A model generated the notes under the pieces. It was given only the letters and a program-made list of their open reading frames with translations, ran no database searches and was not told the DNA's origin. DNA of 64,000 bases from Megaera sp965229545 (GTDB lineage: Bacteria > Pseudomonadota > Alphaproteobacteria > Rickettsiales > Rickettsiaceae), in the NCBI GenBank assembly GCA_965229545.1, contig OZ245887.1, forward strand, positions 930,001 through 994,000, read 5' to 3'. A program made the translations under genes and the position numbers. Below, one piece after another: positions 18,161-26,863 of this stretch. Positions within the stretch are counted from its first letter, which is position 1, and every line of letters starts with the position of its first letter.

Positions 18161-18752
18161 CAGATATCGAGCGGTGCAGAGGTAAGTGCGCAAGTAAAAC
18201 CAAAAGCAGAGGTAGTATCGCAAGTGCCTTTAGTGGAAGCAATGTCCAAGATACAAATTTCCGTTTCCACATCGCAGGAAAATGCAATAAAAGAAATATA
18301 TAAAATACTAAAGAATAGAAAATCTGAAGAAGTAGTTGCTATGTTAAAAGATGAAATTGCTCATGGCCGTGATAAAATAGTGGATTTGGTTGCGCAAGCT
18401 ACTTTATCAAGTAGAGCTGACAGACCTTCCCGATGTGCCAACTTTAAATAAATCGCATTACCTTGAGGCTTATACTGATGATATGAAACACTTAGCTTCT
18501 AAAGCTAAAAATACTATTGAACAAGGTAATATCCATAGAGCAAGTGCTAAATTATTAGATCATGTCAAAGATATACCACCGATGCTTCATAAAGGTACTG
18601 TCCAGTTCGACGTTACTCAATTAGCTAGAAACCACGGACGTAGTTATTAAGAATAGGAACGTAGCTGACGATTTTTCTACTTTAGCTGTTCTATAATTGT
18701 GACCTAAAATGCGCAAATAACATACTTTCTGTTTAAGAACGGACAGCAGGGG

Positions 18753-19988
18753 TTAAAATTTTACTTTAGTATCTGAAATTAAGTGTATGTTTCCACTGCA
18801 GCATGATATCCAATAGTATCTTATATTTTTATTGATAGAAGAAATAACAGCTCCTTCAGATAATTGACCGGAATCATTAGTAGTAAATTGATAGAGCTCG
18901 CCGTTGGAGGCTATAACATTTACCGTGTACCTATTTTCCTCTTTTACAACAAAAGGATCTAGAAAATTTACTGTTTTAGGTTTTTTAGATAAGCGCTCCT
19001 TTGGAGAAATAAGGTCTCCAGTCCAGCTTACTTTACCATCTGTTGTCGATAACAAGGCAATTTGCCGGGCATTATTAGTGACTATCAGGTTATTATCATG
19101 TAAAGCCATAGATTGTATATCATCAGCAGTTTTTACCCAAATCTCTTTACCATCTTTTAGATCAAGTTTTATTATTTTTCTGTTACTGGTAGCGAAATAA
19201 GCAAAATTACCGCTTATAATAGGTTTAGTTACTATAACTGATGGTTCAAAATTTGGTAATCCTAAATCTTCGGCATTAGATAGGTTATAACGCCATAATT
19301 CAGAACCATTAGTAGCGTTTAAATATACTACCTCACCGGAACTATAGCTGACCAAAGCATAACCATTGTGAAGGACAGGGTAGATATGGTTTCTTGAAGA
19401 AATAATTTCTATGCCACCTTCATGCATCCACATTAATTTAGAGCTTTTTATGTTGTAAGCTATTACCTGATTACTAATTGTTTGTACCAGTAATAATTTA
19501 TCGTTTACCATAACCGGTTTGGTCCTAATTATATCAGGAAATTCTTTGCGGATGAGTTCATTACCGCTTTCTGCGTCTAACACAACTAAATTACGGGATC
19601 CATAAGTTACATATAATTTACTATCACTAAATAATATGCCTCCGGCATAAAAATATTTATCTACTTCGTTACCGGCTATATTCTTATTCCATAATAATTT
19701 TTTTTCTTTTAAAGAGAAGGCACTAACATAACCTTGCTTATCGATACTATACATTACACTTTTAGCAACTACCGGTTCTGCTATAATTGCTTTCTTTGAA
19801 GTCGTGTAAGAACGAGCTTTCTTTTCTTTAAAAGGATTGCTTTTACCAGTGAAAAATAAAGGTAATTTTGCTGATTCTACTTCAAGTTTTGGGGTTAAAT
19901 CGACAAGATTTTTTACTTTTGTACTCCCTATGTTATCACAGCTTGCTAAATAAAAAATAGTTAGCAGGAATGCAAAGATTTTATTCAT
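18753..19988 (-). CDS. bamB: Outer-membrane assembly factor BamB-like lipoprotein
   Basis: 411 residues. A lipoprotein signal ends in the lipobox LASC (Cys17 in IFYLASCDN). The rest is a beta-propeller of PQQ-like blades: repeats of the type GYVSAFSLKEKKLLWNKNIA, LVVLDAESGNELIRKEF, VVYLNATNGSELWRYNLS, IIKLDLKDGKEIWVKTA, and IALLSTTDGKVSWTGDL. It would sit on the inner face of the outer membrane and bind BamA (encoded at 52927). It is the last gene of the minus-strand set cpoB-like / yfgM-like / bamB, 29 bp after the middle gene. The yfgM-bamB adjacency also occurs in E. coli, which supports the call. Confidence 0.88.
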   Translation of the reverse strand: MNKIFAFLLTIFYLASCDNIGSTKVKNLVDLTPKLEVESAKLPLFFTGKSNPFKEKKARSYTTSKKAIIAEPVVAKSVMYSIDKQGYVSAFSLKEKKLLWNKNIAGNEVDKYFYAGGILFSDSKLYVTYGSRNLVVLDAESGNELIRKEFPDIIRTKPVMVNDKLLLVQTISNQVIAYNIKSSKLMWMHEGGIEIISSRNHIYPVLHNGYALVSYSSGEVVYLNATNGSELWRYNLSNAEDLGLPNFEPSVIVTKPIISGNFAYFATSNRKIIKLDLKDGKEIWVKTADDIQSMALHDNNLIVTNNARQIALLSTTDGKVSWTGDLISPKERLSKKPKTVNFLDPFVVKEENRYTVNVIASNGELYQFTTNDSGQLSEGAVISSINKNIRYYWISCCSGNIHLISDTKVKF

Positions 19989-20017
19989 AATGTATACCTA
20001 ATATAGATTTATTAATT

Positions 20018-20680
20018 TTATGCCTTAATAGAAATTCCAGCAATAATAGCTTTTGCTTGTTCCTTTATGATTGCTGAAGCTCGTGGTAGCTTCAGGGTTT
20101 CAATTGCATACTGCTTTGCTAAGTCCAATTGGTTGTTTTTTAAATAAAACAACGATTTTAACAGAGTAGCTGTTGCGTAAAAAACCTGCGAATCTTTAGT
20201 AAAATATTGTAAATATTCTCTTACTTTATTTTCCTGTTCATTATTTAAATTATCAACATCCAGCACTAAGCTAATATATAAAATTCTGGCATAAGCTTTG
20301 GTTATTTCAGAGTGACTATTATTGCTGATTATCTCGTTAAGAAGTCGTGTAGCATCTGATACATTATGCAGTTTTATTTGCTGACTAACTAGCTTTATTG
20401 ATGCTAGCTCAGATAATTTACTTTTATTGTTAATTTCGATTTCTTTAAGTAAGTCATTAAGTAATTTGGTATCCTTGGATTCATCAGAAATTAATTGGAC
20501 GAAAGAATCTCCTATTTCCTGGTTATGGGTAATTTTTGCTTGTAAAAACCAGTTATAGCCTGCTATTCCAAGAGCAACAATAATTGTTAAAGTTATAATA
20601 GCCGGAAAGAGTTTTCTAAAGAGCTTAAGCCTTTTTGCATCTTTTTCATCATTTAATATTTCTTCTAAGATATCAGACAT
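20018..20680 (-). CDS. YfgM-like membrane-anchored TPR protein
   Basis: 220 residues with a cytosolic N-terminus rich in charge (MSDILEEILNDEKDAKRLK), one membrane helix (LFPAIITLTIIVALGIAGYNWF, about residues 27-48) and a periplasmic helical-repeat domain of TPR type. The architecture and position directly upstream of bamB match YfgM, a periplasmic-chaperone-network component. It lies 16 bp after the cpoB-like gene and 29 bp before bamB, so the three are probably co-transcribed. No lipobox or catalytic motif. Confidence 0.75.
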   Translation of the reverse strand: MSDILEEILNDEKDAKRLKLFRKLFPAIITLTIIVALGIAGYNWFLQAKITHNQEIGDSFVQLISDESKDTKLLNDLLKEIEINNKSKLSELASIKLVSQQIKLHNVSDATRLLNEIISNNSHSEITKAYARILYISLVLDVDNLNNEQENKVREYLQYFTKDSQVFYATATLLKSLFYLKNNQLDLAKQYAIETLKLPRASAIIKEQAKAIIAGISIKA

Positions 20681-20696
20681 TTTTTGCTAATCGTTA

Positions 20697-21377
20697 TTAT
20701 TTTTTACACTGAAAATTAGTTCGTGCTTCGGCAGCTCTTTTTAAGGAATCTGCAGATCTTTTTGGAAATTCTGCTTCTAATTTATCAAGAACAGCACAGG
20801 CTTCTTTTAATTTTTTCAGTTTACCGAGAGAAAGTGATAATTTTAGCAAAGAATCGCTAGCTTTAGAACCTTTTGTATATTTTTTATAACCCTTAAGGTA
20901 ATGAATAGCCGCTTGATTGAAATTACCTTGCCGGTAAAAACTTTCCGCGTACCAAAAAACTGCATTTTCCCGAAGTTTATGATTTTTATGGTTTTGAATA
21001 AAATTGGCAAGTTTCTGTTCTGCTTTACTGAAATTACCGTCTTTTAAAGATGCAAGAGCAAGGTCGTATTCAGACTGTAGTACTTCAGTTAGCTTGGTTT
21101 CTTCAGAAGGAATATTTTTGTCATGAATAGGAGCGGGATTTGCCTCTTGTAATGGAGTTATTTGCTTTTCTAAGTTATTTTTAGGTAGTAAATTTGGCTG
21201 TTTTGCTTGCATAGCAGCAACAGTTTGTTCCAGATGATCAAGACGGCTTTGTAATGATTTTATTTGAGCTGACTGTTTTTTAATAATAGCAGCATACCCA
21301 TCTTCACCGGCAAAAGCACAGTTAATAGCACATATTAATGGAATCATTATTAGTGTTAGCAAGTTTCTCAATATCAT
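20697..21377 (-). CDS. cpoB: CpoB/YbgF-like periplasmic TPR protein
   Basis: 226 residues. Signal peptide ILRNLLTLIMIPLICAINCAFA, then a short coiled coil (QSAQIKSLQSRLDHLEQTVAA) as in the YbgF trimerisation helix. Then come three C-terminal TPR units (EYDLALASLKDGNFSKAEQK, NAVFWYAESFYRQGNFNQAA, SDSLLKLSLSLGKLKKLKEA). CpoB links peptidoglycan synthesis with Tol-Pal constriction of the outer membrane. No tol genes are adjacent here; in many bacteria cpoB follows pal. First gene of the three-gene minus-strand operon. Confidence 0.85.
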   Translation of the reverse strand: MILRNLLTLIMIPLICAINCAFAGEDGYAAIIKKQSAQIKSLQSRLDHLEQTVAAMQAKQPNLLPKNNLEKQITPLQEANPAPIHDKNIPSEETKLTEVLQSEYDLALASLKDGNFSKAEQKLANFIQNHKNHKLRENAVFWYAESFYRQGNFNQAAIHYLKGYKKYTKGSKASDSLLKLSLSLGKLKKLKEACAVLDKLEAEFPKRSADSLKRAAEARTNFQCKK

Positions 21378-21595
21378 TTTAGGCAGATATAGTTTTTCTA
21401 AGTATTAACACTAGATATAATAGCTAAAATTCTTTTTTAGTCCAGTTTTATTGTGCTTTTGTCGGGCTTAATCCATAAATGTATCAGAATTTTATGCAAT
21501 TTTTGCTAAGTTTAACATAAGAAGGTTATTGTATTTTATGAAAAAACATAATAGACTCCTATGTAAAAATAAATATTACATATCTAGACAATACA

Positions 21596-22315
21596 ATGCC
21601 TGAAGTTTTTTTTAATGGACCAGCCGGACGGATAGAAGGAAGATATACAGAATCAAATGATCCCAGAGCCCCGGTAGCACTTGTACTCCATCCACACCCG
21701 TTATATGGTGGTACTATGAATAATAAAGTTGTTTACAGTATGTATAAGACTCTTGCTGATAACAACTTTACTGTTCTGAGGATTAACTTTCGTGGGGTAG
21801 GAAGGTCCGTCGGTAAGTTTGATGAGGGCATCGGTGAGATGACTGATGCAGCCACGGCTCTTGATTGGCTCCAGTTAAATAACCCTATGGCAAGTGGAAG
21901 TCTTATTGCCGGATTTTCTTTTGGCGCTTGGATTGCTATGCAATTAATCATGAGAAGACCTGAAATTACCCATTTTTTAACAGTTTCTCCCCCAGTTAAC
22001 AAATATGATTTTTCATTTCTATCTCCTTGTCCAGTACCAGGGTTAATAATGCAAGGAGATTTAGATAGCGTAGTGTCTGAGGAATCAGTACATGAACTAG
22101 CCCAGAAATTATCAAAACAAAAATATATCAAGATAGATTATCGGATGATAGCAGGAGCAGATCATTTTTTTAGAGAGAAGATTGATAGGCTTAATGAAGA
22201 AATAAATGATTATTTAAAAACTGTATTTAACCATCAAACTGATTTTGCTCACAATAACTCTGAGAAAGCAAAAGCAAATTCTAAATCAACAGCTAAAAAA
22301 CTCTTTTTGGAGTGA
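21596..22315 (+). CDS. Alpha/beta-hydrolase of the COG2945 type
   Basis: 239 residues. The family's LVLHPHPLYGGTMNNKVVYS opening, the FRGVGRSVGKFDEG segment and the nucleophile elbow AGFSFGAW (Ser about 108) are all present. The acid is likely Asp in MQGDLDSVVSEESV and the base His in IAGADHFF. This group is widespread in Proteobacteria without an assigned substrate. The C-terminal 25 residues are polar and look disordered. It marks the last intact gene before the 15-kb accessory zone. Confidence 0.85.
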   Translation: MPEVFFNGPAGRIEGRYTESNDPRAPVALVLHPHPLYGGTMNNKVVYSMYKTLADNNFTVLRINFRGVGRSVGKFDEGIGEMTDAATALDWLQLNNPMASGSLIAGFSFGAWIAMQLIMRRPEITHFLTVSPPVNKYDFSFLSPCPVPGLIMQGDLDSVVSEESVHELAQKLSKQKYIKIDYRMIAGADHFFREKIDRLNEEINDYLKTVFNHQTDFAHNNSEKAKANSKSTAKKLFLE

Positions 22316-22503
22316 TTAACTAGATTACTATTTAACGCTTGTATCGAGATTATTTAGATTTAAAATTATTATCTGACGTTAATTTTAGGTTATAAAATTC
22401 ATAAAAGATTAAATAGTAGTCATTACAGGCTAGAGTAGACTAAAAGTTTTTAGAAATTGTTTTTATCGTTTTCTGAAAAATATATAACTCTTATTAAAAT
22501 GTT

Positions 22504-22929
22504 ATGACGTATAAAATTACTATAAGTGCCTTAACTTCAGAACTTAAGGATTCGATTTATAAGGATTTTTCTGACCATGCAATTTCTACTGTAGGTTTTA
22601 ATGGTTTAAGTGAGTATTGTATTTGAAATAAATGATAATAGTGTAAATATGGGATTATGTGTTTGTCAGTTATTTTGGGGTAATCTCCACATAAAATATC
22701 TTATAACCAGAAAGTGATACAAGGGGCAAGGTATAGGGAGAATCTTGATCGAACATGCCTTGTGCCGTATGGCAAAGAACACGGGTACGGGTGCAGTTTT
22801 GCATTTGCAGAAGCTATGAATTTTCAAGCTCCAGAATTTTACCAAAAACTTGGTTTTCAAATTGAATTAAAGCGAGATGGTTATGCTGGTGATAGCTCTT
22901 TTTATTATTTAAGGAAGGATTTGTTATAG
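22504..22929 (+). pseudogene. GNAT-type N-acetyltransferase relic
   Basis: Starts MTYKITISALTSELKDSIYK, continues to a stop at about 22626, then in another frame shows LFWGNLHIKYLITRK followed by YKGQGIGRILIEHAL. That last segment is the acetyl-CoA-binding motif (Q/R-x-x-G-x-G/A) of GNAT enzymes. At least three frame or stop defects separate the start from the C-terminal piece EFYQKLGFQIELKRDGY. Not functional as it stands; the substrate is unknown. Confidence 0.7.
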
Positions 22930-23103
22930 CTGACCACTATTATCCAAATTTCCTGAAGCACAATAAGATAAAATTACAGTAAGATTAGCTAAATATTTTA
23001 GATTACCAGATAGTAAAAAAACTTACTTTTGAGTTTTTAAAGCTTGAAGAAACCCGCAAACGTTAATATTTTTAGCTGCATTCTATATATTAAAAGCAAA
23101 AGT

Positions 23104-23650
23104 ATGAAATTCAATAAAAGAACAAAGAGATATTTGCTAATAACTGCTGGTACACTCATTTTAATTGTTACTTACCTTTGCATTAAAAAATTGTATAACC
23201 CAAAAATTGAATTATTTCCAATATATGAACAGGAATTAATAAATCTCCAACATGAAGAAGCCTCTACTACAAATCCATTAGTAAAAAAAGTGTTTACAGA
23301 ATTGAGAAATTTTGAGCGAAAGAACTTTATTTACTTTAGATATATTTAAACGAGAAGTTAAAACTGGTTATTGGTAAGAAAAATTTAGATGATCTTCAAG
23401 CAGAAATTTTAGCTGGATTTGAATCAGAAATAAATTTTTATAGAAAGTTAAATAAAATGATTAATTATATTTCCAAAACTGGAAATTTTTATATACCTTA
23501 TTCTCTTAGCTATAATAAAATGATAGAAATACTTACCGGTTCAAAAAAATTAGTAGAAGATCATTTTTTTAATATAATTAGTGGTAAATACCCATTACTT
23601 GTAAATATCTCTGAAAATAATAAAAGTTATTTAATAGTAGGAAAACAGGA
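23104..23650 (+). pseudogene. Membrane-anchored protein of unknown function, truncated
   Basis: Begins MKFNKRTKRYLLITAG with one membrane helix (YLLITAGTLILIVTYLCI) and a polar outer domain. A one-base frameshift at about 23345-23352 separates the first part from NEKLKLVIGKKNLDDLQAEI, which continues to ENNKSYLIVG. There the sequence runs into the truncated edge of IS256 copy B (23652). The C-terminus is lost. No family recognised. Confidence 0.5.
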
Positions 23651-24001
23651 TCAATTTTTAATCGGCATGGTCCATTTTTTGGCAGCATTTTTTAGAGCCA
23701 AAAATACGATTTTTAAAATAGACTTATCATCTGGAAAAACCCCTTTATTGTTGATGATTTTTCTGATTTGACGATTTATCGATTCTATCGCATTGGTAGT
23801 ATAAATTACCCGCCTAATCTCATCAGGAAAAGCAAAAAGAGGAATAATCCCGCTCCAATTCCTTTGCCAAATATCAGAGATCACAGGATATTTATTATCC
23901 CATTTAGCAGCAAACGATTTTAGCTCCAGATATCCTATTTCTTCGCTGTTTGCAGTGTAAATCCTTTTAAGATCCGCTGTGACCGCTTTTAAATCCTTAT
24001 A

Positions 24002-25133
24002 TTACTCTGGCCTTTAAATATTGAACATTATATAGTAGCATAAGCTATTTCTTTCTTTTTAAAATAATTTTGAATTTTTATACCATTAAACTGAATTTGT
24101 GTTAAATAGGACCGTACATTAATTGTTAAATCTTTTACTGATTTTAGTACTCGAAAATTATTGGAGTTAGCTTTGACATCTTGGTTTACAAGTTCTTGTG
24201 GATTCATATCAGGACAATATGATGGTAAATAAAACAATTCTAGCTTGTCCTTATGTCTTTCTACATAAGCTTTTACCTTTTTACTGTGATGCACTCTATG
24301 ATTATCTAATATCAAAAATATTTTCTGCTTAATTTGTCTGATCAGTCTACCTAAAAATTCAATACACTTTTTGCTGGTAAAATTATCTTCAAATACCATC
24401 CAGTTCATAAACCCTTGCGGACTAATAGCAGCTAGCATATTACATTTAAATCTTGAGCCACTTCTCTTGATTGCTAGGGTCTTGCCTTTAAGACCATATG
24501 TTTTACCTCGATTATCTGTTGATTGTATCCCCATTTCATCTCCCCAATAAATTCTAGCACTTTCTTTCATTGCACGAGACTTGATTTCTGGATATGTGAC
24601 TGTTAACCATTCTTTTATCTTCTCTGGATTACGTTGATAGGCTGATTTAATTGGTTTTTGAGACGTAAAACCCAATCTATTCATAATTTTTCTTATAGAA
24701 CGCCTGTTATACTGATAAAGGTAATTGGATTCTATATATTCTTGTACCACTTTACTATTCCATAACGTATAATCCATTCCCAATTCATCAGGTGTATGTG
24801 ATAAAATTTTAGATTTTAATTCCTCTTCTTGATTTTTACTGATTTTAGATCCTGTTCCTACCTTTACTCCTCGCTTCTTATAGCGAAAGCTTTCTTCCTT
24901 AGAAATTTTGTACTCTTTAAGATATTTCCATATAGAACTCCTAGAAAACCCAAAGGTAATAGATGCTTGTTTCTTGCTTATTCCATGTATAACTATTGCT
25001 TCCACTGCTTTCTTTCTTAATATCTTGAGATCGCTTGGTGATAATTTTTTATTAGACATTTTGTTATTACTCTTGATATAATATCATTATATCATTTCTC
25101 TAATATTAGTTCAATATTTAAAGGCCGGAGTAA
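24002..25133 (-). mobile_element. IS630-family element, copy 1 (complete)
   Basis: 1132 bp with terminal inverted repeats TTACTCTGGCCTTTAAATAT and TTACTCCGGCCTTTAAATAT, differing at one base. It is flanked by the TA duplication typical of IS630/Tc1-mariner elements, and the uninterrupted target can be read in IS256 copy C. It encodes a single intact transposase, so it is the best candidate for the active copy of the family in this window. Confidence 0.93.
24028..25059 (-). CDS. IS630-family transposase (intact)
   Basis: 343 residues in one frame. An N-terminal helix-turn-helix (HGISKKQASITFGFSRSSIW) is followed by a second DNA-binding part (YNRRSIRKIMNRLGF). The DDE catalytic domain has IYWGDEMGI (first Asp), KIFLILDNHRVHHSKKV (second Asp) and YLPSYCPDMNPQELVNQDVK (Glu), the order and spacing of the IS630 group. 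Compared with copies 2 and 3 it has TGG (Trp) at the position of their amber codon. TLAIKRSG replaces the TPAIKRSG of the other copies. Confidence 0.95.
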   Translation of the reverse strand: MSNKKLSPSDLKILRKKAVEAIVIHGISKKQASITFGFSRSSIWKYLKEYKISKEESFRYKKRGVKVGTGSKISKNQEEELKSKILSHTPDELGMDYTLWNSKVVQEYIESNYLYQYNRRSIRKIMNRLGFTSQKPIKSAYQRNPEKIKEWLTVTYPEIKSRAMKESARIYWGDEMGIQSTDNRGKTYGLKGKTLAIKRSGSRFKCNMLAAISPQGFMNWMVFEDNFTSKKCIEFLGRLIRQIKQKIFLILDNHRVHHSKKVKAYVERHKDKLELFYLPSYCPDMNPQELVNQDVKANSNNFRVLKSVKDLTINVRSYLTQIQFNGIKIQNYFKKKEIAYATI

Positions 25134-26059
25134 TAAGAAACATATTTTACAGAATTCCTCGTCATATGTACTATACAGAGTTGTACAATCGTATTAGGAT
25201 AAATGCTATTTATGGCTTCAGGAAAGCCTTTTAATCCATCAACGCATGCTACATATATCTGTTTTATCCCTCTGTTCTTTAGCTCAGTTACAACCTGCAT
25301 CCAAAACTTGGAACCTTCATTTTTACCGACCCAGATCCCCAGTAATTCCTTTTTACCTTCCATGTTAACACCTATTGCAAGATATACCGCTTTGTTAATT
25401 ACTGTATGATTATCCCTTGCTTTAACGTGTATGCAATCCAAATATAATATTGGATATACATCGTCTAGGGACCTGTTTTGCCATGTAGTAACTTCTTCTA
25501 TTACTCCGTCAGTGACAGTTGATATAAGGTCCTTGGAAATATTGGTCTGGTATATCTCCTCTAAATGGCTATGTATCTCACTGACAGTCATCCATCTTGC
25601 ATATAGTGAAATCACTTTATCATCAAAACCACTAAATCTCCTAACTCCTTCAGGAATCAATTGAGGTTCAAATTCTCCTTCCCTGTCCCCTTTGAAACAT
25701 CTACGGTAATCTGATGACCGTCGTCATCTATAATCGTTTTTTCATAACTGCCGTTGCCGACGATTATTATCGCTCTTGATTATCTTACTATGTTTAGAAT
25801 AACCTAGATCGTGTTCTAATTCACTTTCAAGAATTCTCTCTACTTTATTTGCTTTTTAAGTTTATTAAATAATCCACCCGCGACCAAATAATTCAGATGG
25901 ATCTGCTTTTGATAGTAATTCTTCGACTAATTTAGTATTTATATCTACTTCTTTTTCTGCTAATTTTTTAGCCATTTTTTCCTCTGTATTTAAGTTGCTT
26001 TTTTATAGTATCTTCTACTATATTACTTTTGTAACTTACACAAACTATATGACAGACTC

Positions 26060-26245
26060 TTATCTGAGATTGATCGAATTTAGCAAACGAACCATTGTTA
26101 TTCAAAAAATATAATTCCTCCTGCTGTAGTTTGGCAAATAATACCTTACCTCTATAAAACCCGTACATTCATCTTTTATGCGATACTCTACCTTACCTAT
26201 GGAAGCTATAGCAGCAAGTATTGTTCTAACTAAATGTTGTTCCAT
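26060..26245 (-). pseudogene. Short unknown gene fragment cut by IS256 copy B
   Basis: Reads MEQHLVRTILAAIASIGKVE from the ATG complementary to 26243-26245. After a frameshift near 26165 it continues YRGKVLFAKLQQEELYFLNN to the inverted repeat of IS256 copy B, which removes the rest. Faintly like a DUF6314-type beta-rich domain, but too short to assign. Confidence 0.35.
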
Positions 26246-26374
26246 TATTTAATCTATGAATATTTAATTTTTGTAACATTTAAAAAAATAATTTAATAAA
26301 AATTCATAATTTGCTTTATGGTTTAAGTAATAAAGAGTTATTATATAATTACAATTATTAATTAATTACTAATC

Positions 26375-26863
26375 ATGGATTATTCAACATCCTGTAAATA
26401 TTCAATAAAATTAATAGAGAAACTTAAGTTACTAGATACCCAAAATGTACTGGATTTTGAGTTAATTAACAAAGCCATTTATTAGGCAAGGAAATATCAC
26501 GGTGACCAAAAAAAGAAAAGCGGCGAGCCTTATTATTTTTACCCACTAGCAGTTGCTTATATGATATCTGATTACAATTTAAAAACAGATATAATAGGCA
26601 GCTAGCATATTGCACGATCTTGTCGAAGATACCGAAGTTACTGTGGAGATGATACAGGGTACTTTTGGAGAAAGAATAGCTGAAATGGTTTATAGGCTTA
26701 CCCCCGGGATAGACCAGATGGAATCTGGTTAACTGTAGAGCAGGTATTAAACAATGCTTATCATTTAAAAGATAAAGAAGTTTTGCTCATGTATGGACCT
26801 CCCCGATAATGCAAGAAAAAATAATATTAATAGCAAAAAAATCAAAATGCAGTCATGTATCCA
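26375..26863 (+). pseudogene. spoT: SpoT/RelA HD-domain relic
   Basis: Resembles the N-terminal (p)ppGpp hydrolase domain. The frame reads LDFELINKAIY-stop-ARKYHGDQKKKSGEPYYFYP, LAVAYMISDYNLKTDII, then, shifted, HDLVEDTEVTVEMIQGTFGE, RIAEMVYRLT and LTVEQVLNNAYHLKDKEV. The HD pair is seen in ILHDLVEDTE. Defects are an in-frame TAG at about 26483 (probably from TGG), a frameshift near 26600, and others near 26705 and 26795. The piece stops where IS256 copy C begins. Rickettsia genomes commonly carry several split spoT-like genes, which fits. Confidence 0.75.

Larger units (their letters stand above)
14459..18650 (+). pseudogene. Large decayed gene: two kinase-like domains plus Sca4-like region
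   Basis: One long coding region of about 1390 codons, now broken into seven pieces. The start ATG 14459 has AAGAGG upstream. Breaks from 5' to 3' are: in-frame TAA at 15005-15007; extra G in the run at about 15180; frameshift near 16115-16130; near 16800; near 17345-17370; a 2-base change near 18075; and one near 18400-18430. The reading sense continues directly across every break, with no internal start or ribosome site, so this was a single gene (or a very recent fusion). The product would be a soluble, coiled-coil-rich protein with no signal peptide. The N-terminal part carries two kinase-like catalytic modules. The part from about 17255 resembles the N-terminal region of rickettsial Sca4, a secreted vinculin-binding effector. 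The original role was plausibly host manipulation; this is inference. Confidence 0.85.
23652..25975 (-). pseudogene. IS256-family transposase, disrupted by IS630-1
   Basis: The N-terminal part lies at 25134-25975 and the C-terminal part at 23652-24001. It shares the GGGTGG frameshift of copies A and C, plus its own single-base indels and loss of the C-terminal ~35 codons. Catalytic-region segments YLDCIHVKARDN and TTNAIESINRQIRK are still readable. Confidence 0.85.
23652..26059 (-). mobile_element. IS256-family element, copy B (split by IS630-1, end lost)
   Basis: The left inverted repeat is intact (ends at 26059 in GACAGACTC). The opposite end is missing: homology to copies A and C starts only at CAATTTTTAATCGG, about 150 bp inside the normal end. 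IS630 copy 1 is inserted at TA in CTTATAAG, leaving CTTATA and TAAGAA on its two sides (24000-24001 and 25134-25135). Further indels scar the transposase gene (near 25690, 25756, 25845), so this is the oldest of the three IS256 copies. Confidence 0.85.
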
